From Brachybacterium sp. EE-P12 (lineage in GTDB: Bacteria; Actinomycetota; Actinomycetes; Actinomycetales; Dermabacteraceae), in contig NZ_QXCP01000012.1 of NCBI RefSeq assembly GCF_003711805.1, positions 186,001 through 250,000 on the forward strand: a stretch of DNA of 64,000 bases. Reading direction: 5' to 3'. Numbering within the stretch: the first letter of the stretch is position 1; each line of letters begins with the position of its first letter. The position numbers were made by a program, and so were the translations under genes. Below are positions 18,151 to 27,248 of the stretch, one piece after another. The notes under the pieces are model-generated. The model searched no databases, was not told the DNA's origin, and saw nothing but the letters and a program-made list of their open reading frames with translations.

Positions 18151-18228
18151 CCGGCGCCGGTGTGAGGCGCCGCCGACCCGTCGCTGCGGCAGGGGGTCGA
18201 TCCTACCGGGTCCGGTACAGTGCCGGGC

Positions 18229-18816
18229 GTGCTGTCGCCGGACGAGACGACGGGGCGCAGCGTCCCGTCCACCACGCGCCGGGAGACAGCTCTGTCCGGG
18301 GCCGGGCCGAGGCCCGAGCGGCCCGAGGACGCCTCCCCCGCGCCTCCGGCCCGCTCCCTCCGTGACCGAGCGGGCGCGCTGGTGGACGAGCACCTGCGCT
18401 CGACGATGAAGTTCCTCGTCGTCGGCGGTCTCGTGTTCCTGCTGGACGCGGCGATGTACAACCTGCTGGTCTTCTGGCATCCCACGGACGGCTGGGGGCA
18501 CGGGCTCCTGCACGGCACCCCGCTGACCGCGAAGGTCCTCACGATCGCCGCCGCCTCGTGCCTGACCTATCTCGGCAACCGCCTGTGGACGTTCGCGGAC
18601 CGGCCCCGCCCCGAGACGACCCGGTCCATCATGCTGTTCGTCCTGGTGAATCTCATCGCGACGGGTCTGCAGCTGGCCTGTCTGGCGTTCTCCCGCTACG
18701 TGCTGGGGCTCGACTCCCCGCTGGCGGACAACATCTCGGGCACCTTCATCGGCCAGATCGTCTCGACCTCGTTCCGGTACGTCACCTACGGCCGTCTCGT
18801 CTTCCCGAAGCGCTGA
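18229..18816 (+). CDS. GtrA-family membrane protein
   Basis: A 195-aa protein with a ~60-residue hydrophilic N-terminus and four membrane segments starting at FLVVGGLVFLLDAAMYNLLVF. KVLTIAAASCLTYLGNRLWTF and the terminal SFRYVTYGRLVFPKR are GtrA hallmarks. Family members help move undecaprenyl-linked sugars across the membrane for cell-surface glycans. TACAGT at 18216-18221 ends seven bases before GTG 18229, so I place the start there; GTG 18220 is an alternative inside the -10 and unlikely. Confidence 0.82.
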   Translation: MLSPDETTGRSVPSTTRRETALSGAGPRPERPEDASPAPPARSLRDRAGALVDEHLRSTMKFLVVGGLVFLLDAAMYNLLVFWHPTDGWGHGLLHGTPLTAKVLTIAAASCLTYLGNRLWTFADRPRPETTRSIMLFVLVNLIATGLQLACLAFSRYVLGLDSPLADNISGTFIGQIVSTSFRYVTYGRLVFPKR

Positions 18817-18879
18817 ACGCTCCGCGGGGCCGGGCTGTGCCGCCAGTGCGACGCGACGGCTGATGAGAGACTCGGGCCC

Positions 18880-20103
18880 ATGAACTCCTCAGGACCCTGG
18901 ACCCGCGCCGCCGCCGCTGCCGGCCTGCTCGTGGGCGGCGAGGCCCGCCCCACCGTGTTCGCGCAGATGTCCGCGAAGGCCGCCGCGCATGACGCGCTGA
19001 ACCTCGGCCAGGGCTATCCCGACGACGCGCCGCCCGCGGTCGTGGCCGAGGCCGCCGTCGAGGCGATCCGCGGCGGCGCGAACCAGTACCCGCCCGGGGC
19101 GGGGGTCGCCGCGCTGCGGGAGGCCGTGGCCGCGCACCAGGCGGCCTGGTACGGGCTGGACTGGGATCCGGCCACGGAGGTCCTGGTCACGACCGGGGCG
19201 ACCGAAGCGCTCGCGGCGACGATCCTCGCGCTCGTCGAGCCGGGCGACGAGGTGCTCACCCTCGAGCCGTTCTACGACCAGTACGCGGCGGCGATCGCCC
19301 TGGCCGGCGGCGTGCACCGGACGGTCCCGCTCACCTCGCACACCTCGGCCGACGGGGACCTGGTGCTGGGCGTGGACCGCGAGGCGCTGCGCGCGGCCTT
19401 CTCCGCGCGGACCCGGCTGGTGCTCGTGAACACCCCGCACAACCCCACCGGTCTGATGCTCGGAGCCGACGTGCTGGAGGCGGTCGTCGACGAGGCGACG
19501 CGGCATGACGCGCTGATCGTCACCGACGAGGTCTACGAGCACCTGACCTTCGACGCCCCGCACCGGGCGCCCGCGGCCCTGCCCGGCGCGCAGAACCGCA
19601 CGATCTCGATCTCCTCGGCGGGAAAGACCTTCGCGGTGACCGGGTGGAAGATCGGGTGGATCACCGCTCGTCCCGAGCTGATCACAGCGATCACCGGCGC
19701 CAAGCAGTGGCTGACCTACGCCTCGGGCGCTCCCTTCCAGCCCGCGATCGCAGCGGGTCTGCGCATGGACCCGTCCGTCTTCCACGACCTCGCCGCGGAC
19801 CTCCGCGCACGCCGCGACCTGCTCACCGACGGCCTGCGCGAGATCGGCTTCCGGGTCAGCGTGCCCGAGGCGGGCTACTTCACCGTCGCCGACGCGGCAC
19901 CGCTCGGGGAGCCCGACGCCCGCGCCCTCGCCGAGCGCCTGCCCGGGGAGGCCGGGGTCGTCGCGATCCCGCTGTCGGCCTTCTACCGGGACGGCGACGC
20001 CGGGGACGCCGCCTCCCACCTGCGCTTCGCCTTCTGCAAGTCGCGGCCGACGATCGAGCAGGCCCTCGAGCGGCTCGAGAGCTGGGCGGCGCCCCGACGC
20101 TGA
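18880..20103 (+). CDS. Class I/II pyridoxal-phosphate aminotransferase (DapC/kynurenine-aminotransferase type)
   Basis: A 407-aa fold-type I aminotransferase. Motifs run in order: LNLGQGYPDDAPP, NQYPPGAGVAALREAV, TTGATEALAATI, NTPHNPTGLML, TDEVYEHLTFD and the PLP-lysine motif SISSAGKTFAVTGWKIGW, then an Arg near the end in HLRFAFCKS. This subgroup includes N-succinyldiaminopimelate aminotransferase and methionine/kynurenine aminotransferases; lysine biosynthesis is plausible but not shown by neighbours. Confidence 0.86.
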   Translation: MNSSGPWTRAAAAAGLLVGGEARPTVFAQMSAKAAAHDALNLGQGYPDDAPPAVVAEAAVEAIRGGANQYPPGAGVAALREAVAAHQAAWYGLDWDPATEVLVTTGATEALAATILALVEPGDEVLTLEPFYDQYAAAIALAGGVHRTVPLTSHTSADGDLVLGVDREALRAAFSARTRLVLVNTPHNPTGLMLGADVLEAVVDEATRHDALIVTDEVYEHLTFDAPHRAPAALPGAQNRTISISSAGKTFAVTGWKIGWITARPELITAITGAKQWLTYASGAPFQPAIAAGLRMDPSVFHDLAADLRARRDLLTDGLREIGFRVSVPEAGYFTVADAAPLGEPDARALAERLPGEAGVVAIPLSAFYRDGDAGDAASHLRFAFCKSRPTIEQALERLESWAAPRR

Positions 20104-20209
20104 GCGGCGCTCGACCGGCGAAGGCTCCATATTCTCCGCCTGGCGCGGACTCCGCACTTCGTTATCCAGATGATGTCGGAAGAAAGCGCTTCGCACCCCT
20201 TCGCAGAAT

Positions 20210-20215
20210 TATGAT
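20210..20215 (+). promoter_or_regulatory. -10 element TATGAT before the DUF4352 protein gene
   Basis: TATGAT (5 of 6 consensus) lies in a notably AT-richer stretch (about 20125-20220) between the aminotransferase and the next gene, implying a ~65-nt leader. No convincing -35 is seen. The rest of this 186-bp gap shows nothing further. Confidence 0.4.
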
Positions 20216-20289
20216 CTGGTTCACCGGAGCGCTCTAGCTCCGTCTTCTCTGCATCCCGAAGGAGACGGCCCCTCGCGCCCAGAATCATC

Positions 20290-21156
20290 ATGAGCATCCC
20301 ACCCCCTCAACCTCCCCAGTCAGGATCCCCCAACCCCTGGCACCCCTCGTCCGCGAACGGCCAAGGCCCCTCATATCCGTCAGGCCCCCCTTCGCACGAG
20401 CCCCCGTACGGGTCTCCCTACGGACCTCCGTCGAACGGCAGCCCGTACGGTGCGCCGCCGCCCACCACCTCTCCTGGTGCTGCTTACGGGTTCCAGCCCG
20501 GACAGCAGCCCCCGACCAAGAACGAGTCCGGCAGCGGGGGCGTCGTCAAGTGGTTGGTGATCGGCTGCCTCGGATGCGCAGGAATCGTCGTTCTCGGTTT
20601 CCTCGCGCTGCTCCTCCTCGCCGTGCTCGACGGAGGAGGCGACGACGAGACGCCGACCTCTACGACGTCGGTCGAGACGGGCGTCAGCGACGGCGGCGGA
20701 GAGGCGACAGACGCGGACGCGGAGAACGCGCCGGACGACGAGAGCGGAGAGGAGAACGCCCCTGCCGATCCCGCCGACGTCACCGCCGAGACGGACGCCG
20801 TCAAAGTCACCGTCCTGTCGATGGAGCGGACTCAGGAGCTGAGCGATTCGCTCTGGGAGTACACGACGAGCAACGAGTACGTCGTCATCGACATCAGCTA
20901 CACCAACAAGTCCTCGGAAAGCCTGGACCTCTGGGCGAACGACATCGTCCTCGTCGATCCCGAGGGTAAGGAGTACGAGGCCAACACCGATGTCTCACTC
21001 GCCGTCGAGGCACCGATCATCATCGAGGAGATCAATCCGGGTCTGACCATCGAGGGCACTCTCGTCTACGAGGTCCCGGCGGGCACGGAGTTCGCAGAGC
21101 TCCGCTTCGAGGGGAGCTACGGGACCGGCGAGGCCGTGACCATCGACTTCGATTGA
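20290..21156 (+). CDS. Proline-rich single-span membrane protein with DUF4352-like extracellular domain
   Basis: A 288-aa protein: a Pro/Gly/Ser/Tyr-rich cytoplasmic N-terminus (1-~75), one membrane span (about 85-112, VVKWLVIGCLGCAGIVVLGF), an acidic Asp/Glu/Ala linker, then a ~120-residue domain beginning AVKVTVLSMERTQELSD and containing YVVIDISYTNKSSESLDLWAND and the LTIEGTLVYEVPAGTEFAEL ending. That beta-sandwich pattern fits DUF4352/TRF2-like domains of actinobacterial surface proteins. Function unknown. Confidence 0.78.
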   Translation: MSIPPPQPPQSGSPNPWHPSSANGQGPSYPSGPPSHEPPYGSPYGPPSNGSPYGAPPPTTSPGAAYGFQPGQQPPTKNESGSGGVVKWLVIGCLGCAGIVVLGFLALLLLAVLDGGGDDETPTSTTSVETGVSDGGGEATDADAENAPDDESGEENAPADPADVTAETDAVKVTVLSMERTQELSDSLWEYTTSNEYVVIDISYTNKSSESLDLWANDIVLVDPEGKEYEANTDVSLAVEAPIIIEEINPGLTIEGTLVYEVPAGTEFAELRFEGSYGTGEAVTIDFD

Positions 21157-21180
21157 GTCAGCCCTCCGAGCCGTCGCGCT

Positions 21181-21219
21181 GACGCCCCCTTCCTGCCTCG
21201 TCGGCGGGAAGGGGGCGTC
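21181..21219. terminator. Bidirectional terminator between convergent genes
   Basis: A perfect 13-bp stem GACGCCCCCTTCC / GGAAGGGGGCGTC with a 13-nt loop, followed by CCTCTCTC, lies between the stops of the DUF4352 protein and the fatty acid oxidation gene. Confidence 0.75.
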
Positions 21220-21238
21220 CCTCTCTCACGCCCTCGGG

Positions 21239-23461
21239 TCACCGACCCGCGGTGAACCGCTCTCCATGGAAGGCGCTGCCCGTCGTGCGCTCGGCGGCGC
21301 CGGAGGCGTCGAGATAGGGGGTGATCCCGCCGCGGTGGCGGGGGAAGCCGGCGCCGAGGATCAGCGCGAGGTCCACCTGCTCGGGCTGCTCGACCACGCC
21401 CGCCTCGATCATGAGCTGGATCTCCTCGGCCAGGCCCGCCCGCACCTTCTCCAGCAGCGCCTCCCCCACCAGCGGCTCGACCCCGGCGGGGCGCTCGCCC
21501 TCGCCGAAGACCTGTGCGACCGTCGGCGAGACCGGAGGGTGCACGGCGGTGCGGCTGCGCTCGGTGAAGTGGACACCGCCCTGCGCCATGACGCCCAGGC
21601 CGGGCGAGGCGTGGAAGCGGCCGCCGAGCTCCTCGACGAGCACCTGACCCACGTGGTCCGCGACGCCGAGACCCACGAGGTCCAGCAGCGCGAAGGGCCG
21701 CATCGGCATGCCGAGAGCGTCGAGGGAGACGTCGACCTCCGCGGGATCGGCGCCCGCGTCGAGGGAGGCGAGCACGGCGCCGAGCACGCGGAACAGGAGC
21801 CGGTTGACGATGAAGCCGGGCGCGTCGGCGCTGCGCACCGCGAACTTCCGCAGGCGGCGCACCACCTCGAGGCCGGTGGCGAGGGTCTGCTCGTCGGTGG
21901 CCTCGGTGTGGATCACCTCGACCAGCGGCATCTTCGCGACGGGGTTGAAGAAGTGCAGGCCCACCACCCGCTCAGGGCGGGCGAGCTCCTCGGCCATCCG
22001 CGCGACGGACAGCGAGGAGGTGTTGGTGACCAGCAGCGCATCCTCGGCGAGGACGCCCTCGAGCTCGGCGAAGACGGACTTCTTGACCGCGAGCACCTCG
22101 GGCACGGCCTCGAGCACGAGGTCGCAGCCTGCGAGGTCCTGCAGGTCGGTGGTCGCGGAGAGGTTCTCCGCGATCGCGGTCGCGCTCGCCTCGTCGAGCA
22201 GGCCGCGAGCGGCGGCCTGCGCGACCACGTCCCGGGCGGCGGCGAGGCCCTTCTCGGCGGTCGTCTCGTCGAGGTCGCGCATGACGACGGGGACCTGCAG
22301 ACCGAGGGCGAGCTGCGCGGCGATCTGGGAGGCCATGAGGCCGGCCCCGGCCACGCCCACGCGACGGATCTCGCGGGCGCCCTCGACGGGGGTGCGGCCG
22401 GGCTTGCCGCGGCGCAGCAGCTCGGCGGAGTAGAGGGAAGCTGCGGCGGCGTCGCTGCTGACGAGCTCGGCGAGCGCCTCCCCCTCGCGGGCCAGGGCGT
22501 CCTCGAGGGTGGAGCCGGGCAGCTGCTGCAGCAGGATCAGCGCGCGGCCGACGGCGGGGGCGCCCTGCTCCTCGAGCCGCTGCGCCCAGGCGCGGCGGGT
22601 CTCGGCGGGGGTGTGCGGGGCGTCGAGGGCATCGAGCAGCTCCTCCGCCTCGGGGGATCCGGCCGCGGGCAGGGCGGGGGCGCGGCCGCCCCAGGCGGCT
22701 CGACCGGCCGCGTCGGCGGCGCTCGTGCCGGTCGTGCCCGCCTCGCCGATCACGGCGGGGTCGACCACGTCGGTGTCGGTCTCGTCGACGTCGACGTGGG
22801 CGGCGACCAGGGCGGCGAACTGGTCGAGCGCCTCGTCGAGGTCTGCGGCGAGCTCGTCGACCAGGCCGAGCTCCTCGGCTTCCTCCGCGGTGAGCTGCCG
22901 GTCCCGGGCGGGGTCCTCGAGGATCATCCGCACGGCGGTCTCCGCGCCGACGACGGACTGCAGGAGGGTGGTGCCGCCCCAGCCGGGCAGGATGCCGAGG
23001 CTCGTCTCGGGCAGGCCGATGCCGCGCACGCCGGGGGCGGCGGTGCGCACGTCGGCCATGAGCGCGACCTCGAGGCCGCCGCCGAGTGCGACGCCGCCCA
23101 GGTGCGCGAGGAGCGGCACGGGGCTGGTGCGCACACGGACCTGCAGGTCATGGGCGGCATGGGTCATCTCGTGGACGTTCTCGGCGGCGGTCGGGTCGGC
23201 GAACATCGACAGGTCCGCGCCGGCGAGGAAGGCGCGGCCGGTGCCGGTCATCGCGATCGCCTGGACCTCGCCGGCCTCGGCGCGGTCGAGCGCGGTCGCG
23301 ATCGCGCCGGTGACGGCGTCGATCGAGCGGGGGCCGAGGGTGGCGGGGCGGCGCTCCTCCCCCTCGGGAGGGGCGAAGGTCAGCACGGCCACGGTCCCGA
23401 GTCCGGGGTGCTCACGGTCCTCCGTGAGGACGCGGGTGATGTGCTCGGTGTAGCTGCTCAT
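21239..23461 (-). CDS. Fatty acid oxidation complex, enoyl-CoA hydratase / 3-hydroxyacyl-CoA dehydrogenase
   Basis: A 740-aa bifunctional beta-oxidation enzyme (FadB/FadJ type). The N-terminal crotonase domain shows FLAGADLSMFAD and LGGVALGGGLEVALMADVR, GLPETSLGILPGWGGT. The NAD-binding half begins RRVGVAGAGLMASQIAAQLALG at about residue 340 and has VTNTSSLSVARMA, HFFNPVAKMPLVEVI, DAPGFIVNRLL. A C-terminal 3HCDH domain with FPRHRGGITPYLD ends the protein. The partner thiolase is not adjacent; one is at 47389-48606. AAAGG precedes the ATG. Confidence 0.92.
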   Translation of the reverse strand: MSSYTEHITRVLTEDREHPGLGTVAVLTFAPPEGEERRPATLGPRSIDAVTGAIATALDRAEAGEVQAIAMTGTGRAFLAGADLSMFADPTAAENVHEMTHAAHDLQVRVRTSPVPLLAHLGGVALGGGLEVALMADVRTAAPGVRGIGLPETSLGILPGWGGTTLLQSVVGAETAVRMILEDPARDRQLTAEEAEELGLVDELAADLDEALDQFAALVAAHVDVDETDTDVVDPAVIGEAGTTGTSAADAAGRAAWGGRAPALPAAGSPEAEELLDALDAPHTPAETRRAWAQRLEEQGAPAVGRALILLQQLPGSTLEDALAREGEALAELVSSDAAAASLYSAELLRRGKPGRTPVEGAREIRRVGVAGAGLMASQIAAQLALGLQVPVVMRDLDETTAEKGLAAARDVVAQAAARGLLDEASATAIAENLSATTDLQDLAGCDLVLEAVPEVLAVKKSVFAELEGVLAEDALLVTNTSSLSVARMAEELARPERVVGLHFFNPVAKMPLVEVIHTEATDEQTLATGLEVVRRLRKFAVRSADAPGFIVNRLLFRVLGAVLASLDAGADPAEVDVSLDALGMPMRPFALLDLVGLGVADHVGQVLVEELGGRFHASPGLGVMAQGGVHFTERSRTAVHPPVSPTVAQVFGEGERPAGVEPLVGEALLEKVRAGLAEEIQLMIEAGVVEQPEQVDLALILGAGFPRHRGGITPYLDASGAAERTTGSAFHGERFTAGR

Positions 23462-23616
23462 CGGGGACCTTTCGCGATCTCGTCGTCGAGTGCCGCACAG
23501 TTGTCTGATACTGCCGGTTTCAGATAGATCATGCCTCAGCGCCGGGGCGGGTGTCCACCGCATCGGCGCGGCGGGCCAGCGGCGCGGTTCCCGCCGCCAC
23601 GTGCACGACGGCTCCG

Positions 23617-23633
23617 GGGCGGCACCGCCGCCC
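23617..23633. terminator. Short GC hairpin after the membrane protein gene
   Basis: GGGCGGC-ACC-GCCGCCC directly abuts the stop codon at 23634. It has a seven-base stem and no T run, so termination is possible but weakly supported. Confidence 0.35.
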
Positions 23634-24545
23634 TCAGCCGGTCGCGAAGTAGAGGACCTCTCCGCTGAACGTCTCCACGCCGAGGCGGAAGGTCTCCAGC
23701 TCGGTCTCGGGGACGAGGAAGGCGCTGTGGAAGCGGGCGCTCTGCCCGTCGGCGAGCGGCGTGATCCGCTTCATCGGGTCCGGGACGATGCCCTCGCCGA
23801 CGTCGGGGAAGTAGGTGCGGTCGGACTCGCCGGTCAGCCACAGCTCCTCCGCGGGGGCGAGGTGCCCGGTGCCGTCGTAGCGCACCTCGTAGTCGACCAG
23901 CACCAGGTGGTATCCGTCCTGGAGCAGGTCCTCCCCTCCCGCGGCGGGCAGGGTCGCGTCGAGGTCGACGGCGTGCGGGGTGACGGAGAGGGTCCCGCCG
24001 GTCCAGACGTTCCAGGTCACGGTGTGCTCGCCGATGGTGGCCGGGTCGTCGTAGCCGCCGGTGCCGTCGTCGACCTCGCGCCCGTCGGCGTCGGTGACGG
24101 TGCCCGGCTCGCGCGTCCGCTCCTCCTCCTGCGAGGCGGGGGCGCGGGTGGCGGGCGCGGAGCTGGGGGCGGCCGACGGGACCGCCTCGTCGTCGGCGAG
24201 CAGCGTCCGTGCGGTCCCGAGCACGAGCGCGACGATGGCGACGGCGGCCGCCCCCTGGACGGCGACCATGGCAAGGATCGCCCAGGCGGGGAGGCGTCCC
24301 TCGCGGCGCCCCTCCTCGGGCGGTGGGGGCGGCGGCTCGTCAGTGAAGGTCGGGGCGCCGAAGGGCGCCTCGTCGCCGAGGTCCGAAGGGGTGCGCGGCG
24401 GCGAGGCGGCATCGTGCGCAGGCAGGGAGAAGGGGGCCACGGCGCCCATGGGGGACGACGGGGAGGGGGCGGGGGCTTCCGGCCCCTGTCGGCCGGCGCC
24501 GTCCTCCCAGTCGTAGTCGGAGGGCGACCCCCGTCCCGTACTCAT
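23634..24545 (-). CDS. Single-span membrane protein with DUF4352-like extracellular domain
   Basis: A 303-aa protein with a Pro/Glu-rich cytoplasmic N-terminus, one membrane span (about 88-112, LPAWAILAMVAVQGAAAVAIV), a Ser/Ala/Pro linker and an extracellular domain containing HTVTWNVWTGGTLSVTPHAVDLD, YHLVLVDYEVRYDGTG and FLVPETELETFRLGVETF. Its layout parallels the protein at 20290 on the other side of the fatty acid oxidation gene. TAGGCT ends six bases before the ATG, supporting this start and a leaderless message. Function unknown. Confidence 0.75.
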   Translation of the reverse strand: MSTGRGSPSDYDWEDGAGRQGPEAPAPSPSSPMGAVAPFSLPAHDAASPPRTPSDLGDEAPFGAPTFTDEPPPPPPEEGRREGRLPAWAILAMVAVQGAAAVAIVALVLGTARTLLADDEAVPSAAPSSAPATRAPASQEEERTREPGTVTDADGREVDDGTGGYDDPATIGEHTVTWNVWTGGTLSVTPHAVDLDATLPAAGGEDLLQDGYHLVLVDYEVRYDGTGHLAPAEELWLTGESDRTYFPDVGEGIVPDPMKRITPLADGQSARFHSAFLVPETELETFRLGVETFSGEVLYFATG

Positions 24546-24636
24546 GCTCCGAGCCTAGAGGACGGACACGTCGGGGGAGGCTGCTCGCCCCGGGGTCCAC
24601 ACCGGCCCCTTCGGCCCGCCGGCCCGCCGCGGGCGC

Positions 24637-24789
24637 TCAGCCGATCCAGGAGCCGACCAGCACGTAGACCACGACGGAGACGACCACGACGATCCCGAGC
24701 AGCGCGAGGGCGACGACGGTCGGCGAAGGCCGACGAGAGCCACGCGGCTCGGGCGTGCGAGGGGACTCGTCCTTGCTGGTCTGCGGCAC
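24637..24789 (-). CDS. 50-aa single-span membrane protein
   Basis: A small reading frame with a GTG start at 24789 preceded by GGAAGGAG at good spacing. The product has a charged N-terminus (PQTSKDESPRTPEPRGSRRP) and one hydrophobic segment (PTVVALALLGIVVVVSVVVYVLVGSW) ending near the C-terminus. Codon use is typical for the region. Similar tiny membrane proteins are common and mostly uncharacterised in actinobacteria; no function can be assigned. Confidence 0.7.
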   Translation of the reverse strand: MPQTSKDESPRTPEPRGSRRPSPTVVALALLGIVVVVSVVVYVLVGSWIG

Positions 24790-25032
24790 GGACCGCGCTC
24801 CTTCCGGGGCAGGGCGGACCCGGCGGCTCCGGGTGCGTTCACGATACCTCGGCGACCGGGGACCACCCCGCGCTCGCGGACTCGGAGGAGGTCACGTAGC
24901 AGGATGCCTCCACGGGCTCTCGCCCCGGACCGATCCGAAGGTTCCGGGCCGACGGGAGTAGCGTGATCCGGTCTCGCCCCGCAGGGCGCACTCCCTGCCG
25001 CACCCCTCTCCTTCCCGTGCCCGAGGACCCGC

Positions 25033-25833
25033 ATGACTGCCCACGACCCCCTCTCCGATACGCCGCTCCCGCCCGTGCACCTACCGACCCGCCCACGCGA
25101 TGACGCGGACGGGCCCGGCACCGCCCAGGTGCCCGTCTCCCCTGCCCCGGCGGCGGGCGAGGCCGTGCTCGACGAACCGGCGTGGTCCTCGCTCACCGGT
25201 GCCCACCGCCACCTCGCGATCGGCAACGAGCACGTGCTGCGCTACCCCTCGGACGTCTCCCCCTTCGTGGGGGTGCACGACTGGGAGCACCCCGAGGTGT
25301 GGGACGCGATCCTGGACGTGTTCGGCCACGACGCCGTCGTCTCCGTCTCGCACGCCGATCCGGTGCTGCCCGAGGGCTGGCGCCCCGAGTTCTCGATCCC
25401 CGGGGTGCAGCTGGTCCAGACCGAGCGCCTCGCGCCGCAGCCCGAGCCGGAGGCAGTCGAGCTGGGCGCGGCGGACAGCGCCGAGATGCTCGCGCTGATC
25501 GAGCTGACCCGGCCCGGCCCCTTCGAGGCGCGCACCCATGAGCTGGGCCGCTACGTGGGGATCCGGCGGCAGGGAGAGCTGATCGCGATGGCCGGCGAGC
25601 GCCTGCATCCGGCGGGCTGGACGGAGATCAGCGCGGTCGCGGTCCACCCCGAGCACCGCCGGCAGGGACTCGCTTCCCGCCTCGTGCTCGACGTCGCCTT
25701 CCACATCCAGCAGCGCGGCGACCGGGCGCTGATGCACGCCTCCGCCGCGAACACCGTCGCGATCGCCGGCTACGAGAAGCTCGGCTTCTCCCTGCGGCGC
25801 CGCCTCACCTTCGGCGCGGTGCGCACGCCCTGA
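25033..25833 (+). CDS. GNAT-family N-acetyltransferase (FR47-like)
   Basis: A 266-aa protein whose C-terminal half is a GNAT domain: [47 protein letters not shown], where RRQGLAS is the acetyl-CoA pyrophosphate loop, then [26 protein letters not shown]. The N-terminal ~120 residues are family-specific and unassigned. GAGGAC precedes the ATG. Substrate unknown. Confidence 0.82.
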   Translation: MTAHDPLSDTPLPPVHLPTRPRDDADGPGTAQVPVSPAPAAGEAVLDEPAWSSLTGAHRHLAIGNEHVLRYPSDVSPFVGVHDWEHPEVWDAILDVFGHDAVVSVSHADPVLPEGWRPEFSIPGVQLVQTERLAPQPEPEAVELGAADSAEMLALIELTRPGPFEARTHELGRYVGIRRQGELIAMAGERLHPAGWTEISAVAVHPEHRRQGLASRLVLDVAFHIQQRGDRALMHASAANTVAIAGYEKLGFSLRRRLTFGAVRTP

Positions 25834-25898
25834 GCCTCGGGTCGCATCGGGGTGCGCCTGCGGCCCCTGCACGTCTCCCGGCTCGGTACCGTCGTGCC

Positions 25899-27020
25899 AT
25901 GACCATGACCATGAGCGCGAGCTGGCCCGAGCCCCTGCAGGACGTGGATCGCAGCGATGAGGAGCTGCGGGCCTGGGTGGCCGAGCGGATCCACCGGCTG
26001 GACGCCGACGGGCGCCGCAGCGCCGACACCCATCTGGTGCGCCTGGACCTGCCGGAGGACTGGGACATCCAGCTCTACCTCAAGGACGAGTCCACGCACT
26101 CCTCCGGGAGCCTCAAGCATCGCCTGGCCCGTTCGCTGTTCCTGTTCGCCCTGGTCAACGGGCAGCTGCGTCCGGGTATGCCGGTGATCGAGGCGTCCTC
26201 CGGCTCGACGGCCGTGAGCGAGGCGCATGTGGCGCGGATGCTGGACATCCCCTTCGTCGCGGTGATCCCGCGCGGCACGAGCGCGCGCAAGATCTCGCTG
26301 ATCGAATCCGCCGGCGGGCACTGCCACGTGGTGGACGGCGCCGCGGACATGAGCCGGGCGGCGCAGCGCCTGGCCGAGGAGCGCGGCGGGCTGTTCCTGG
26401 ACCAGTTCACGCACGCCGAGCGGGCCACCGACTGGCGGGGCAACAACTCCATCGCCGTCAGCGCCCTGGCCCAGCTCGAGCTCGAGCCGCATCCGGTGCC
26501 GCGCTGGATCGTGGTCGGCGCGGGGACGGGCGGGACCAGCGCGACCTTCGGGCGCCTGCTGCGCTACCGCAGTCTGCCCACCTCGCTGTGCGTCGCGGAC
26601 GTGGAGAACTCGGCGTTCTTCCCCGGCTGGGTCCAGGGGGATCCGACGCTCACGACGGGAGAGGGCTCGCGGATCGAGGGCATCGGCCGCCCGCAGGTCG
26701 AGCCGAGCTTCGTGCCCGGGGTGGTGGACCGCATGATCCGGGTGCCCGATGCGGCCTCGGTCGCCGCGGCCCGGTATCTCTCCGAGGTGCTCGGCCGACG
26801 GGTCGGCGCCTCGACCGGCACGAACCTCATCGCCTCCGCGCAGCTGATCGCCCAGATGCGCGAGGGCGGGGAGGCTGGCTCGGTGCTCACCCTGCTGTGC
26901 GATCCGGGCGACCGCTACTCCGACACCTACTACGACGACGACTGGGTCGCCGCGCAGGGCTGGGACCTCGCACCGTGGCGCGCGGCGCTCTCGGAGCTGC
27001 TGCCGCTCGGGGTGCGCTGA
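25899..27020 (+). CDS. Cds1-like L-cysteine desulfhydrase (PLP fold type II)
   Basis: A 373-aa cysteine-synthase-family enzyme. [20 protein letters not shown] carries the likely PLP lysine, [19 protein letters not shown] replaces the canonical phosphate/asparagine loop region, and [18 protein letters not shown] is the PLP phosphate cup. [19 protein letters not shown] is a hallmark of the mycobacterial Cds1 branch, which releases H2S and pyruvate from cysteine. TACCGT ends six bases before the ATG, a leaderless promoter pattern. Substrate assignment rests on family resemblance. Confidence 0.78.
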   Translation: MTMTMSASWPEPLQDVDRSDEELRAWVAERIHRLDADGRRSADTHLVRLDLPEDWDIQLYLKDESTHSSGSLKHRLARSLFLFALVNGQLRPGMPVIEASSGSTAVSEAHVARMLDIPFVAVIPRGTSARKISLIESAGGHCHVVDGAADMSRAAQRLAEERGGLFLDQFTHAERATDWRGNNSIAVSALAQLELEPHPVPRWIVVGAGTGGTSATFGRLLRYRSLPTSLCVADVENSAFFPGWVQGDPTLTTGEGSRIEGIGRPQVEPSFVPGVVDRMIRVPDAASVAAARYLSEVLGRRVGASTGTNLIASAQLIAQMREGGEAGSVLTLLCDPGDRYSDTYYDDDWVAAQGWDLAPWRAALSELLPLGVR

Positions 27021-27081
27021 GAGGGTTCCGGGCGCCGGCCCCGCTCCGCCACCGGCTGGCTCCGCCACCCCGCTCCGGGAT

Positions 27082-27157
27082 TGGTCATCTGCTGGCGCTG
27101 GGCGTCCCACTACGGCGATATAGGCACAGAGGGACGCCCAGCGCCAGTACCTGACCA
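27082..27157. repeat. 76-bp dispersed palindrome, family A, copy 3
   Basis: Same length as copies 1 and 2 with TGGTCA/TGACCA ends. The core is GCGCTGGGCGTCCC with GGGACGCCCAGCGC: relative to the other copies A became T on the left arm and T became A on the right arm, keeping the pair. It lies between the convergent Cds1 and GH32 genes. Confidence 0.85.
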
Positions 27158-27170
27158 TGGCGCGGGGCCG

Positions 27171-27245
27171 CAGCACGCCGGGGCCACCGCGCACCAGGGA
27201 CTCAGCACGCCGGGCCGCAGCAACCCGGGGCCGCAGCACGCCGGG
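27171..27245. repeat. Short interspersed direct repeats CAGCACGCCGGG
   Basis: Exact copies at 27171-27182, 27203-27214 and 27234-27245 and one degenerate copy (CAGCAACCCGGG, 27218-27229). They fill the gap between palindrome copy 3 and the GH32 stop codon. Confidence 0.65.
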
Positions 27246-27248
27246 GAC

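Noticed and set aside
21266-23527. A 753-codon plus-strand open frame
   Set aside because: Antisense to the clear fatty acid oxidation gene; its translation is Gly/Ala/Arg-rich with no domain.
27082-27157. Palindromes as insertion sequence ends or CRISPR repeats
   Set aside because: No transposase gene or target duplications nearby, and no regularly spaced array.
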